Shown: positions 58,001 to 64,000 of the stretch, piece after piece
Position numbering within the stretch: the stretch's first letter is position 1
Layout of the letters: each line of letters starts with the position of its first letter
NCBI GenBank assembly: GCA_028673005.1
Contig: CM054116.1
Coordinates: forward strand, 34,134,854-34,198,853
DNA from: Tanypteryx hageni
Taxonomy: Eukaryota; Arthropoda; Insecta; Odonata; Petaluridae
DNA length: 64,000 nt
Direction of reading: 5' to 3'
Translations under genes and position numbers: made by a program
Notes under the pieces: generated by a model
What the model was told of the DNA's origin: nothing
The model's database searches: none
The model's input: only the letters and a program-made list of their open reading frames with translations

Positions 58001-59175
58001 GCCTTTACGTTTTAAAAGGAAATGCTTTCTTTTAAAAGTGGTTTTGGTTATTGATGTTTGATGATTCTGATTACATAAGAAGTGGAATTCTGTCTTGAAC
58101 ATGTTTATAACATATCATAAAAAATGTACACCTTTCAACAATTAACCAACTATGTAAATGTCAAATTATAACATACATAACAGAATTATTACTACTTCAA
58201 AAGAGAGTTACAATCACACTTTATAACTGAAATCAAACTGACATCATGTCTCTCCAAAAGCCAAAAATATAATTGACAGTTCCTTTGTAGCCAAAATGCA
58301 CATCTGATTTTCCATTTCTTTTTATGGCTCTTGGACAGGGGTGGGCCATGTCAGGCCTGTAAGAGCATTTTTCCGGCCCACAATGCCATTATGAAAGCAA
58401 ACTGTAACATACAATACAGATAATTTCATATCTGTTGCTTAAAAATATGGCTGGAAATCCTTTTTCAGTGATATTATGGGGCTAATAGATTAATCCTTTT
58501 TCAGTGATATTATGGGGCTAATAGATTACTGATTATTAATTTTCACTAATAGGATACTTCACATTATCTCATATAACTTCCAATGTGAACCCTAACATGG
58601 CCCACAGAAGCCTTTTTATCATTTAATGTCACCCGACTATGATCTGCAACTATTATTGCAGCCCGCAACATAAGAAGTTTCCCCACCCCTGCTCTAGGAA
58701 ATACAAAGTTTGTCAATACAATTTTAGTTAGATATTTTAAATAAATCCTCTCACAGAGATCCATCCACATGCTAAATATAATGTCACATAGAAATGGAGA
58801 TAGCAGCAATACAGAGGTTTGAGCTATATTTATCCATATTTTCAAAATGGGTAATAGTAGTTGAAATTAAAACATTCCAAACTAGATTAATTTAGCCTTC
58901 TAATTAACTTTTTTTTATAAAAAGTATGTTAGAATCGGGTGAACTAAAAAATAAATAAGTTAAAAAATTATCTTATACAAATACCAAATAAAAAACTTAC
59001 CATAATGCACCAGTAAGGGATATAGCAGATAGAGACAGCCATAAACACCACTTCAGAGAAAAGGCTTGAGACTTTAGTCTTCGGAATTTCAGAAGGCACA
59101 ATAGGCCAAACAGTGCCAGAAAGAGCAGCATTGATTCCATCAGAATAAACCGGGACTGGGTAAGCAGAGCATTAT
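33850..59175 (-). CDS. POMT1: Protein O-mannosyltransferase 1 (GT39), 3' part: 10 exons, 598 residues
   Basis: ER membrane enzyme that, with POMT2, transfers mannose from dolichyl-phosphate mannose to Ser/Thr, notably on dystroglycan. Exons in gene order: 59175-59001, 52037-51788, 50400-50239, 44504-44292, 43470-43357, 40988-40835, 37369-37134, 37033-36907, 36498-36324, 34039-33850, each with AG/GT borders and one continuous frame. Visible: [34 protein letters not shown], three MIR repeats (LHSHAHVYP at residues 174-182, [12 protein letters not shown] about 253-264, VWNVEEHRY 346-354), then hydrophobic helices including AQVHLLGN and [19 protein letters not shown], and the C-terminus [17 protein letters not shown]1 is chosen over POMT2 because of [20 protein letters not shown] and [20 protein letters not shown], which follow the human POMT1 wording. 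The exons for roughly the first 160 residues were not found in the window. No stop or frameshift. Confidence 0.94.
35439..35505. repeat. 67-bp uninterrupted alternating purine-pyrimidine tract
   Basis: TG repeats, then CG-rich (GTGCGCGCGTGCGCAC), CA repeats and finally TA repeats, with strict purine-pyrimidine alternation throughout. Alternating GC/CA stretches of this length are known to favour left-handed Z-DNA. In the last intron of POMT1. Confidence 0.9.
35750..36244. mobile_element. Pogo/Tigger-like MITE interrupted by a hAT element
   Basis: Ends CAGTCAGACCCTGATTTAGC and (inverted) CAGTCAAACCCCGATTTAGT match each other. Between them a complete hAT element (35848-36147) is inserted, so the original MITE was only about 185 bp. 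Confidence 0.7.
35848..36147. mobile_element. Nonautonomous hAT element, 300 bp, nested
   Basis: Ends CAAGGGTTGGCAACATACG and GGCTGCCAACCCCTG; flanks ATATAGGG (35840-35847) and ATATAGAG (36148-36155) differ by one base. Inserted into the older MITE at 35750-36244. Confidence 0.88.
36324..36498 (-). CDS. POMT1: POMT1 exon (transmembrane)
   Basis: Acceptor TTTTTTATAG, donor [46 protein letters not shown] and [10 protein letters not shown]. Reading through the donor would add only four residues and a stop; splicing to the exon at 34039 restores the full family C-terminus. Confidence 0.94.
36907..37033 (-). CDS. POMT1: POMT1 exon (transmembrane)
   Basis: Acceptor ATGTTTTAG, donor [26 protein letters not shown] through [12 protein letters not shown]: one membrane span followed by a basic turn. 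Confidence 0.94.
37134..37369 (-). CDS. POMT1: POMT1 exon
   Basis: Acceptor TTTTATTGCAG, donor GTAAGT. Charged linker [15 protein letters not shown], then [13 protein letters not shown], a Gly/Ser-rich insertion ([10 protein letters not shown]) and [20 protein letters not shown], the family signature before the C-terminal membrane domain. Confidence 0.95.
37516..37562 (-). repeat. tRNA-derived SINE fragment
   Basis: Minus strand CAGCACGTGGAAGACCTAAG, TTCCAATCTCAG and AAGGCAGAATTTTCC: the anticodon-arm to tail part of the SINE seen at 7010-7095. Confidence 0.5.
37755..38160 (+). repeat. Dispersed repeat family with pyrimidine-tract head, copy 2
   Basis: C/T-rich head, then TTTAACAATGACATGGTTGG, CAACATATCGTTAAAAAGCT and TCTAATTTTAATTTGCAAAA; closest to the copy at 62380-62805. 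In a POMT1 intron. Confidence 0.75.
38297..38350 (+). repeat. tRNA-derived SINE fragment
   Basis: CAGCAAGTAGAAGACCCAGG, TTTGAATTCTGATCAAGG then AAAATTTTTTCTCC; same family as 7010-7095 and 37516-37562. Confidence 0.5.
38463..39201 (-). mobile_element. Internally deleted pogo/Tigger-type transposon
   Basis: Inverted ends ACCGTATTGTCCCGAATATA and its complement at about 39178-39199, next to TA. On the minus strand the interior still encodes pieces of a pogo-type transposase in order: the N-terminal segment [20 protein letters not shown] and [20 protein letters not shown] (helix-turn-helix start), and later [20 protein letters not shown], the conserved GWMDE block of the catalytic domain. Frames are broken; clearly inactive. 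Confidence 0.75.
39262..40600 (+). repeat. Fold-back repeat family, diverged copy
   Basis: Starts TTTTCTCCATATGC with TTTTCATGAAAAACA, has a degraded middle (CAACAGAAATAAAGGTTCTC, AACTCAAAAACTAATAATCA) and ends with GTATGGAGAAAGTCATGAGG. About 800 bases of other sequence separate the last recognisable middle block from the end. Confidence 0.6.
40835..40988 (-). CDS. POMT1: POMT1 exon (third MIR repeat)
   Basis: Acceptor ATTTTTCAG, donor [40 protein letters not shown] and [11 protein letters not shown], the conserved third MIR repeat. Confidence 0.95.
41312..41631 (-). mobile_element. tRNA-derived SINE with 12-bp target-site duplication
   Basis: Minus strand starts CGGGGGTGCCGGTGGTGTAA with A box GTGGTGTAATGGTTAGGATG, and continues through a body with GAAGGGACGTTAAGCCGTTA. 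Flanked by perfect ATTTACAGTGTG at 41300-41311 and 41632-41643. In a POMT1 intron. Best-defined SINE of the window. Confidence 0.85.
41650..41709. repeat. Loop-less 60-bp palindrome
   Basis: Two 30-base arms meet at AAAATTTT without a spacer, with only two mismatched pairs; includes TTAACTCCT/AGGAGTTAA and ACCGTAAAA/TTTTACGGT. It directly adjoins the target duplication of the SINE at 41312-41631. Confidence 0.85.
42100..42460 (-). pseudogene. LINE reverse-transcriptase N-terminal fragment
   Basis: Minus-strand translation [20 protein letters not shown] followed by [17 protein letters not shown] resembles the ev--L--L---kapGpDgI--eiLk block just upstream of the RT catalytic core. A preceding [14 protein letters not shown] segment also fits. 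Short and truncated. Confidence 0.55.
43357..43470 (-). CDS. POMT1: POMT1 exon (MIR region)
   Basis: Acceptor AATTTCCAG, donor GTAAGT. 38 codons: [20 protein letters not shown] then [18 protein letters not shown]; matches human [20 protein letters not shown]. Confidence 0.95.
43690..43760 (+). mobile_element. Solo hAT-type left terminus
   Basis: CAGTGTTTCTCAACCTTTTG, a standard hAT-like end, without a partner. Close upstream (43620) ACCGTATATAATCGTGTATA resembles a pogo-type end. Confidence 0.5.
44292..44504 (-). CDS. POMT1: POMT1 exon (MIR region)
   Basis: Acceptor TTTCTTCCAG, donor GTGAGA. 71 codons: [40 protein letters not shown] and [12 protein letters not shown]. It has no ATG-initiated reading frame of note and was found from homology and splice sites. 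Confidence 0.95.
45440..45650 (+). repeat. SINE-like repeat with tRNA-type B box
   Basis: GTTGGTTCGATTCCAG B box followed by GAATACATGGGAATCGCTGC; the same order as in the SINE family at 1-365 and 23620-23995 but more diverged. Confidence 0.5.
46130..46197 (+). mobile_element. hAT-type right terminus
   Basis: Ends CCCCTTGCTATGCCTCTG (inverse CAGAGGCATAGCAAGGGG) preceded by GGCGCCCCC, a pattern common to hAT element ends. Left partner not found. Confidence 0.45.
46198..46661 (-). pseudogene. Tc1/mariner-type transposase N-terminal fragment
   Basis: ATG at 46661-46659 opens [40 protein letters not shown], a helix-turn-helix with the spacing of Tc1-type transposases. A stop follows after about 55 codons; beyond frameshifts SQMRV and similar pieces continue to about 46250. 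The catalytic DDE/D domain was not found. Confidence 0.7.
46710..46790 (+). mobile_element. Solo hAT-type left terminus
   Basis: CAGGGGTGCCCAACCTTTTG followed by CAGCTGCGAAC, a typical hAT MITE start; no right terminus recognised. Confidence 0.5.
46860..48150. other. Intronic, no recognisable feature
   Basis: AT-rich to about 47800, then a GC-richer lead-in to the LINE fragment at 48160; no domain seen. Confidence 0.35.
48160..48650 (+). pseudogene. LINE (CR1/Jockey-type) reverse-transcriptase C-terminal fragment
   Basis: Plus-strand pieces [63 protein letters not shown] and [18 protein letters not shown] are in the order seen downstream of the RT catalytic core in CR1/Jockey-type LINEs. 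Several stops (TGA, TAG, TAA) and at least one frame change make it inactive. Confidence 0.75.
48885..48960 (+). repeat. Short dispersed repeat, second copy at 45180-45250
   Basis: AAATTTTAGTAAAACTCC, CAATACCAAATTTCAT and GGTTCCTGAGTTGA shared in order with 45176-45250. Confidence 0.6.
49253..49453. mobile_element. Nonautonomous hAT element, 201 bp
   Basis: Inverted ends CAGGGGCATAACTTCG and its partner CGTAGTTTTGCCCCTG; 8-base flanks GTGTCAGT (49245-49252) and GTTTCAGT (49454-49461) differ at one position. In a POMT1 intron. Confidence 0.85.
49680..49752 (-). repeat. tRNA-derived SINE head
   Basis: Minus strand GAATTAGTCTGCCTCAGTAG, TTCAGTGGTAGAGTATTAAA: the same head as at 7010-7095. Confidence 0.55.
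49844..49979. repeat. Inverted repeat, about 41-base arms
   Basis: GATGGCCTGATAAATACAAA at 49844 onward is mirrored by TTTGTGTTTATCTGGCCATC ending near 49979; arms continue to GTTGGTGAAAA / TTTTTCACCAAAAC. The approximately 55-base centre contains the SINE-tail motif. Confidence 0.7.
50239..50400 (-). CDS. POMT1: POMT1 exon (first MIR repeat)
   Basis: Acceptor TCATTTAAAG, donor GTTTGT. 54 codons encoding [20 protein letters not shown] through [14 protein letters not shown] and RGSSHQQQ, the MIR core, phase 0 on both sides. Confidence 0.96.
50890..51095. mobile_element. Candidate piggyBac-like MITE
   Basis: Left end GATTAACACAATGGGATCTT followed by AGAGACCCC; the right end inverse reads GATTACACCCTGGGGTCACT followed by GAGACCCC. 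Left flank is TTAA, right flank is eroded (GTAA). Class tentative. Confidence 0.45.
51105..51620 (-). pseudogene. Tigger-type (pogo superfamily) transposase fragment
   Basis: Minus-strand frame 51599-51279 contains [60 protein letters not shown]. This is the first catalytic Asp block (NADET) and following segment of Tigger/TIGD transposases. A probable terminus of the element, CTCGATTGTAAGCCAACC, lies at about 51115. Only 106 codons remain; inactive. In a POMT1 intron. Confidence 0.85.
51788..52037 (-). CDS. POMT1: POMT1 exon
   Basis: Acceptor TTTATTTTCAG, donor GTATGG. Encodes [40 protein letters not shown] and [20 protein letters not shown], the end of the transferase domain before the MIR region. 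It lies next to a Tigger transposase relic in the following intron. Confidence 0.95.
52376..54327. mobile_element. TA-flanked pogo/Tigger-like element, 1.95 kb, with nested repeat
   Basis: Left end TATTTTGCTGCATATAAGAT and right end (inverse) TACCGTATTTGTTGGCATAT followed by AAGATGCAC match. The left 330 bp is an inverted copy of 31985-32365; 52885-53385 is a separate dispersed repeat. No transposase recognised. Confidence 0.55.
52885..53385 (+). repeat. Dispersed repeat, second copy
   Basis: Same family and orientation as 24985-25480, including GCTTCTACCAAACGGATTTT and AATCAGGGGTACCACC. Confidence 0.75.
54714..54850. repeat. Two SINE ends in inverted orientation
   Basis: 54717-54749 (AAAAATCCTGTACTAGACCG then GGAATTGAACCTG) is mirrored by 54810-54842 (CAGGTTCGATTCCTGG then TCAAGTACAGGATTTTT). 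The left arm continues on the minus strand into a tRNA-like head (TTAGTTGGTTATAACATC, CCAGCAAGTGGGAGACC). The same SINE occurs at 60272-60372. Confidence 0.75.
54860..56755 (+). pseudogene. LINE reverse-transcriptase relic split by a DNA transposon
   Basis: The first part (to about 55168) reads [13 protein letters not shown] and [20 protein letters not shown]; the second (from 56203) reads [80 protein letters not shown] and the catalytic [10 protein letters not shown]. This is the order of a Jockey/CR1-type RT. A frame change lies near 56564 and the middle fingers region has a deletion. The gap 55168-56202 is a later DNA-element insertion. Confidence 0.88.
55169..56202. mobile_element. TA-flanked DNA transposon inserted in the LINE
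   Basis: Ends CCGTAAATACCCGCATATAG and (inverse) CCGTAAATACCCGCGTATAA, with TA next to each. The left subterminal part repeats the end motif (TATACCCGCGTATAGTGCGC), and TACCCTCGTATAACACGCA-type motifs occur near both ends. About 1.03 kb, no transposase recognised. Confidence 0.8.
56760..58330. other. POMT1 intron, no firm feature
   Basis: AT-rich. At about 57302-57330 AGTGGGGTCATATTGACTCC resembles piggyBac-like ends, without a partner. Nothing else recognised. Confidence 0.35.
58336..58691. mobile_element. Nonautonomous hAT element, 356 bp
   Basis: Ends CAGGGGTGGGCCATG and TTTCCCCACCCCTG; flanks CTCTTGGA (58328-58335) and CTCTAGGA (58692-58699) differ at one base. Contains a 37-base tandem duplication (see 58456-58529). 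Confidence 0.88.
58456..58529. repeat. Tandem duplication of 37 bp
   Basis: AATCCTTTTTCAGTGATATT followed by ATGGGGCTAATAGATTA occurs twice back to back without a mismatch. Confidence 0.9.
59001..59175 (-). CDS. POMT1: POMT1 exon (first in window)
   Basis: Acceptor TTTTCATTAG, donor GTAAGT. Encodes [20 protein letters not shown] and [16 protein letters not shown], two hydrophobic spans of the PMT transferase domain, matching human ENALITQSRLMLLES. The first base of the Asp codon must come from an exon upstream of the window. Confidence 0.92.
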
Positions 59176-59226
59176 CTAATGAAAATAAAAAATGAAAATT
59201 TTATAGTAAAAAGATTTACCACCATC

Positions 59227-59446
59227 CAGGAGCAGATCCAGAAACATCCCATGGGGTGATCGCCCCAATTGCCCCAACGACCATACATTTTGATAATCCC
59301 TACCCCCAACAGAATTTTTCTTTCCTTTGCCATACAGACTTAATCTTTGGTGTAGAAACAAGGAATGTTGCACAAAAATAATTTAAGAATGCACCAAGTA
59401 GAGGGCAAAGGCTCGCCTCCCCCCCCCCCCCTTGCATCCGCCACTG
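59227..59446. mobile_element. Nonautonomous hAT element, 220 bp, perfect 8-bp duplication
   Basis: Ends CAGGAGCAGATCCAG and (inverse) CAGTGGCGGATGCAAGG; flanked by identical CCACCATC (59219-59226, 59447-59454). A 13-base C run lies near the right end. Only about 50 bases from the acceptor of the first POMT1 exon in the window. Confidence 0.92.
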
Positions 59447-59454
59447 CCACCATC

Positions 59455-60270
59455 ACTATAAAAACTTTTTTATAACTTTATTTAAATAGTTTTATTGTTG
59501 TTTACTTCAATAAGATTCTGCACTTAACAAACATTAAAAAATCTAGTTCTGACCAAGAGAAAAACTTCAAGTATTTATTAACTTAACCCTTCTACTACCA
59601 TGTCACTACATGTAGTATATACAAGAAAGGCCAACCATTTTTGCCGAAATGTAATCCTTATGAAAAAAATTCACCTCACCTTACTTTTGCAGATTACTTT
59701 TTCCAGCAAACCATACTGACTAGTAGAACACACATGTAAATTTTTAGCGTATTAAAAAAAAACACGCTTCAAGTTTCACTTTTGCGTGTCTGTGCACTTG
59801 CATAAATTGAAATTGTGATGAAACCATAAACGATAACAGCCAAAACTTGAAGAATAGTTTTCTGTACTGCTGCCATTTGTTGTTCTTTAGATTTGAGTTT
59901 TGAAAAATATACAAGTTTTGATTGGGGCCCATTTTGTTTTTTGTTAAATATTTCCAAGGCATAAAAAAATGGAAAGTAGAAAATTTGGGCATACATTTCC
60001 ACATTAATACCACTTATTGTTGAAAAGTTGGAGAAAAATCCAACAAGAAAGTCAATTTATTTTGAATTTGGAAATTTTTTACATGGATTTATTAATTGTT
60101 GTCAATAAAAACAATTGTAGTAATTGAATTAAAAATATCTACTTGAAATACGTAAATACGTTTCATTTCCTTTTGTGTGAACACAGAACATAGTAAATGA
60201 AAGGAAATGGATTATCTACAATGAATAAATAAGCATAACTACATTAATTTTGACATTAGAGAAAGAAAAA
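59455..60270. other. POMT1 intron, no recognisable feature
   Basis: AT-rich; the 89-codon minus-strand frame at 60013-59744 has no POMT1-like or other domain. Confidence 0.4.
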
Positions 60271-60271
60271 T

Positions 60272-60372
60272 CCTGTATTCGACCAGGAATCAAACCCAGG
60301 TCTCCCACTTGCCGGATAAGTGTTGTAACCAACTAAGCTATCAAGCTATCAGCATGATTCTCCATTCTCAAA
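60272..60372 (-). repeat. tRNA-derived SINE
   Basis: Minus strand: AGCTTAGTTGGTTACAACAC (A box), CCGGCAAGTGGGAGACC, GGGTTTGATTCCTGG (B box), then AATACAGGATTTTTC. Contains a small tandem duplication (GATAGCTT, twice). Same family as 54714-54850. Confidence 0.7.
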
Positions 60373-60374
60373 CT

Positions 60375-61800
60375 GGAGTATTTACGGTGAGGAAGGGCTA
60401 TCTCAGTAGGAAACCTTCAAGAATAAATGTCCTCACTGAGGCATTGAGGAAAAAACCCCTACTTAATCCCAAGAAAATGAGATGATGTTAATTTTCCTTT
60501 CATGTGCACAAAGCACTTTGTAAGTGAAAAAGAATGGATAAATTACAATGAAGGAATGAACTTGAACATAAAAATTAGATTACAATTGCTCAATCGAGGT
60601 GTTTTAAATAATTTTCGATTGTTTTACTTATATCTCCAAAGGTATAAAAGATAGAAAGCTGAAACTTTAAGGAAACATTTCCCCATGGATGCAATTTGAG
60701 TTTTGAAAACTTTACAGAGGAAGGTGAACATTCAAAATTTTAATGCAAATATAAATAATCTTATCAGGCATGACTTCATGGAAAAGATTAATATGATTGA
60801 TAAAAGTACGATTTTTGTTTTATTATGAATAATTTTAATGCAAAATTGATTCCGTTCTAAACTTAAATGTCATTTTGGAAGTATCAATTATCCAAAACAG
60901 CATATTTTTATGCACAATATATGTTTATATAGAATAATGATGCTAACTTAGCTATTAAGCCTCTCACATAAACACTAACCTCACCTTCACATGATACCTC
61001 GTTATAAAATAGACAAAGCTCTAATGACCGAATATGTGGGGATATAGCCACATGAAAAATAAAAATAGGCGCTCAATTTATACACGTTCATGGATAACAC
61101 TCTAATTGTTGTTTGTTTACGGTTTCAGACAAAAAATTCTTTATTTCTGTATTGAAATTTTCAAATTCCTTATTTGCATAATGTTTTTTAAGCCCTGAAA
61201 AATTTTAGGCAATGAAAGTTTTGCACTTCTGTATACAAAAGTTGTGGATCAGCGACATATTGCACTATGAAAGTCAATTTAAATAAACCTTTAAATGTCC
61301 ACCCTATTTCAAATTTCAAACCATTGGTGAGAAAGTACGATTGTCATATAAAAATCAGAAAAAATAAAAAAATTGATTGATTATACAGTGTGTTGATAAA
61401 GGTACAGTAGATCATTGATTATTCAGCGCCCTAGGAGGGATGGGTTTGCTGGATTTTCAAAAATGCCAGATAATCACATCAAAGATTTTATACAGCTTAC
61501 TAGTGGCTTGTTGCAGCTAATACTGCAAAAAGCTGAGGGGAACAGATTAATAAATTATAATATTTTAAATAATCATTATTTCATTCATATATGTTATATA
61601 ATTATAATAATTACACAATACATACATAATACAATATAAAATAAAAAACAAAGATAAAGAAAAGACATAATAACTATAATAGAATAAAAGAATAAATAAA
61701 TTTAAAAAATAACAGCTTACTTCGATGTTTCAACACATTATAATTGATTACTATCAATTATTTAATTCTTCCTCTTCCATTTCTTTTTCTCTTGTTTCTT
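60375..61800. other. No recognisable feature
   Basis: AT-rich, presumably POMT1 intron; no exon matching the expected upstream POMT1 motifs was found on the minus strand. Confidence 0.35.
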
Positions 61801-61805
61801 TACTC

Positions 61806-62908
61806 CAAATAATTTTCTCGGGCCCACACAGCTGCAAGGTTTTGAATGAACCCTTGTAGGTGCCTCTATGTGCTACCGTTCTCTCACAATTTCAATTATG
61901 TCTTATATTATGGGTAACTTACTGATATTTAGATGAAACTTCAGTCTAAATATTAGCACTAATATCAACTTATTAGTTTATCAATATTATTCTCTTCTCT
62001 TTTATACAAAACTTTCTACCTTAGCAGAAAATGCTTTTTAAGACGTACGACAATTTAAATCACAAAATTTGAATTATAAACACTCATCAACACAGTATCA
62101 ATGACTAATAACATATTTATTTAAGTTACCGGTGTATTGTTTATCACTACCAAGGCATTGTTTAAAATTCGAATTTTTACATTAAAAGCTAAAATAGGCA
62201 TCGATTCAAAGCAAATATGAAAATCAACAACAGGAAAATGAATTTTCATTCTTTTATGTGGCTTTTGGTGCAACTCCCAAATTTGGATGTGATGATCAAA
62301 AGTAATTTTTAAATGCTAAAGAGTAAAGACTTGCATACCAAGAAAATCAGTCTAAATTTTAACATGGCTTAGGATCACTCCCTTCCTCTCTCTCCCCCTG
62401 TCTCTCACCTTTTTTCCTCTCTCTTTTCTCTCACGTATTAAAACATTCAAAGCATGCTTTCCTTATGCATATAGTATAAGTGTTGAGAGGATAATACAAT
62501 CTTGAGGTTTAACAATGACACGGTCGGCTAGGCAACATATCGTTAAAAAGCTTAAATCTTTCCAATAAATGATTTAAATGCATAACTTGAGAGATTTCAA
62601 ATCGTAAGTGAAATGTGACGATAAGAATAAGAAATTTTATTTATTTTTCTTTAAAATGGTACAGGTCCAAAGATCATAAGTCATTTCTCTCTAATTTTAA
62701 TTTGCAAAAGAGTAAAAGCCTGCAAGTCGAAAAATCGACTTTTACGTATTATCTTATGGGAAATTGAAATTATCCTCTGGAGTCGAACCCGGGACCTTTT
62801 GTATAGATTTTTTACTCTCAATAATTTTCCTACCCCACACAGCTGCAAGCATCCGGATGAGCCCTTGTGTCTCTAAGTGCTACCGTTTTCTCACAATTTC
62901 AATTACAA
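61806..62908 (+). repeat. Direct repeat pair flanking a dispersed-repeat copy
   Basis: 61812-61905 and 62826-62908 share CCACACAGCTGCAAG, GAACCCTTGT/GAGCCCTTGT, GTGCTACCGTT and TCTCACAATTTCAATTA. Between them, 62380-62805 is copy 3 of the pyrimidine-headed dispersed repeat. Confidence 0.7.
62380..62805 (+). repeat. Dispersed repeat family with pyrimidine-tract head, copy 3
   Basis: C/T-rich head, CATATAGTATAAGTGTTGAG, TTTAACAATGACACGGTCGG, CAACATATCGTTAAAAAGCT, and the tRNA-box-like GTCGAACCCGGGACC end. Confidence 0.75.
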
Positions 62909-63425
62909 AAATACGGCTTACAGAATTATATATTAAGTTTTTTAAACATTATTTTAAAACATTGTGTTTTTGTGTTGAGTATATGTTGTTTAGTGTTTTG
63001 ACAAAAATGTTAGAAATAAAGCATGGAATATTTGAAAACATAAATCCAGTATTGTAATAGAAAATTACCTACAATTCAGTTATGTACAAGTCAGTATGTG
63101 TGGGTATGATTTTGAATAGTTTCGTTGGGGATTTAAAAAATATGGATAAACGAGTATTACGAATAACCCAGATCCTACTGTACTACTCGAAATCATCCTA
63201 AAACATTTTGGCGCCACGCCCTATCGCCAGAATGATACTGCCATTGATGTGATTCTTCGGCAAATGCTGAATTACTTTCAACTTTTGTCGTATTGACCAG
63301 TACCGCCAGATAAGCGGTTGCTGAATAATGGATGATCTACTGTATTTTGAAAGCATAATCTTCAATGTGTGCAAGGAGGCAATCATTCCTGAAAATGGAC
63401 AGTTAATAACGAAAGTGTTAGAGAG

Positions 63426-64000
63426 AAAAATCCGATGTGGTCACCACATGACTTTCTCCATACCTGTAATATTTCTAAAAATTCCAAACATTAAATGATA
63501 ATAAATATTTTAAGGAACTGAAAGAAAAATTTAAAGACTTTACAAAGAATTGAAATAAACTTGTAGCCTTCTGATATTGGATATAGCCAGGAAGCTCCAA
63601 CAATTAAGAAAATAAAAAGGATCGTTACTAACAATAAGACGTAACTAAGCATAAAGTGTTTACAATAGTTGCCAGTAGGCGAGGTGGTGGTGGCAACTAA
63701 AAAATTAGTTTTTAAAATACCTCTTAAACAATGCATTATATGAGAAAATGCTTCGAACAAATGTAGAAAATTAAATTTCCTACCTATACTTTTTTACATT
63801 CACCTGATATTAAAGCAAATGTTGCAAAAAACGGATGTGACAAGAATAAACATCCACTTCCAGTTGACTGATTTTAGCTAAAATATAAACAGTTCTTGAC
63901 TTTCTAATACAAATACTAAATATGATATTTTATGCTGATTGGATTATTAGTTTTTGAGTTACACAAAATTCCGGCCACAGCGATCATTGAGAAAATAGTC
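63426..64000 (-). repeat. Fold-back repeat family, arm running off the right edge
   Basis: Starts with ATGTGGTCACCACATGACTT, continues TCTCCATACCTGTAATATTT, TTCTGATATTGGATATAGCC, AACAATGCATTATATG and TTTTTGAGTTA: minus orientation, colinear with arm B at 7314-8010. Confidence 0.85.

Noticed and set aside
59001..59175. Apparent one-base frameshift in the first POMT1 exon of the window
   Set aside because: It came from misreading the complement. A recheck gives AAG TGG TGT TTA TGG, which continues the frame into [13 protein letters not shown] without interruption.
59744..60013. Minus-strand 89-codon frame as an upstream POMT1 exon
   Set aside because: The translation lacks the expected GT39 motifs (for example the FDEVYYGQY-type segment), and no suitable splice sites frame it.
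1..64000. CRISPR arrays, operons, prophage or bacterial contamination
   Set aside because: Introns with GT-AG borders, SINEs, hAT elements and LINE relics throughout; no regularly spaced short repeats or polycistronic gene runs.

Overview
The window is nuclear DNA of an animal, almost certainly an arthropod (most likely an insect; species not determinable by eye). It is AT-rich, its genes are split by GT-AG introns of up to about 11 kb, and the space between exons is packed with transposable-element debris. Two genuine protein-coding genes are recognisable, lying tail-to-tail. No prokaryotic-type gene organisation, rRNA, CRISPR array or viral genome was seen.

Plus strand, about 9.4-27.1 kb: a complete lysosomal glucosylceramidase gene (glycoside hydrolase 30, GBA1-type). 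Ten exons (9688-9730, 9806-10006, 10078-10204, 10320-10473, 10592-10752, 10828-11065, 22258-22402, 23171-23250, 26392-26675, 26769-26868) join in frame to 510 residues with a signal peptide and both catalytic glutamates. A CpG-rich upstream region carries a perfect CRE palindrome and an M-box/TFEB-like E-box. Intron 6 is 11.2 kb and full of repeats.

Minus strand, 33.85 kb to beyond the right edge: the 3' part of a protein O-mannosyltransferase 1 gene (POMT1, rotated abdomen in flies). Ten exons (59175-59001, 52037-51788, 50400-50239, 44504-44292, 43470-43357, 40988-40835, 37369-37134, 37033-36907, 36498-36324, 34039-33850) give 598 in-frame residues: the later part of the GT39 transferase domain, three MIR repeats and the C-terminal membrane domain. 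The first exons (about 160 residues by comparison with the human protein) were not found and probably lie beyond position 64000. The two enzymes act in unrelated pathways (lysosomal sphingolipid breakdown; ER protein O-mannosylation); nothing suggests functional linkage.

The rest is mobile-element sequence. There are many small hAT-type elements, several with near-perfect 8-bp target duplications; a TTAA-flanked MITE; TA-flanked pogo/Tigger-like elements with transposase remnants; a 1.67-kb element with about 350-bp inverted ends and a DDE-transposase relic; LINE reverse-transcriptase fragments, one split by a later DNA transposon; a Tc1-type transposase relic; numerous tRNA-derived SINEs; and several unnamed dispersed families. 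The most interesting of these are a fold-back family with about 0.65-kb outward-facing arms (three inverted pairs plus fragments) and a 225-bp near-perfect palindrome flanked by a 14-bp direct repeat that may be a Penelope-like remnant.
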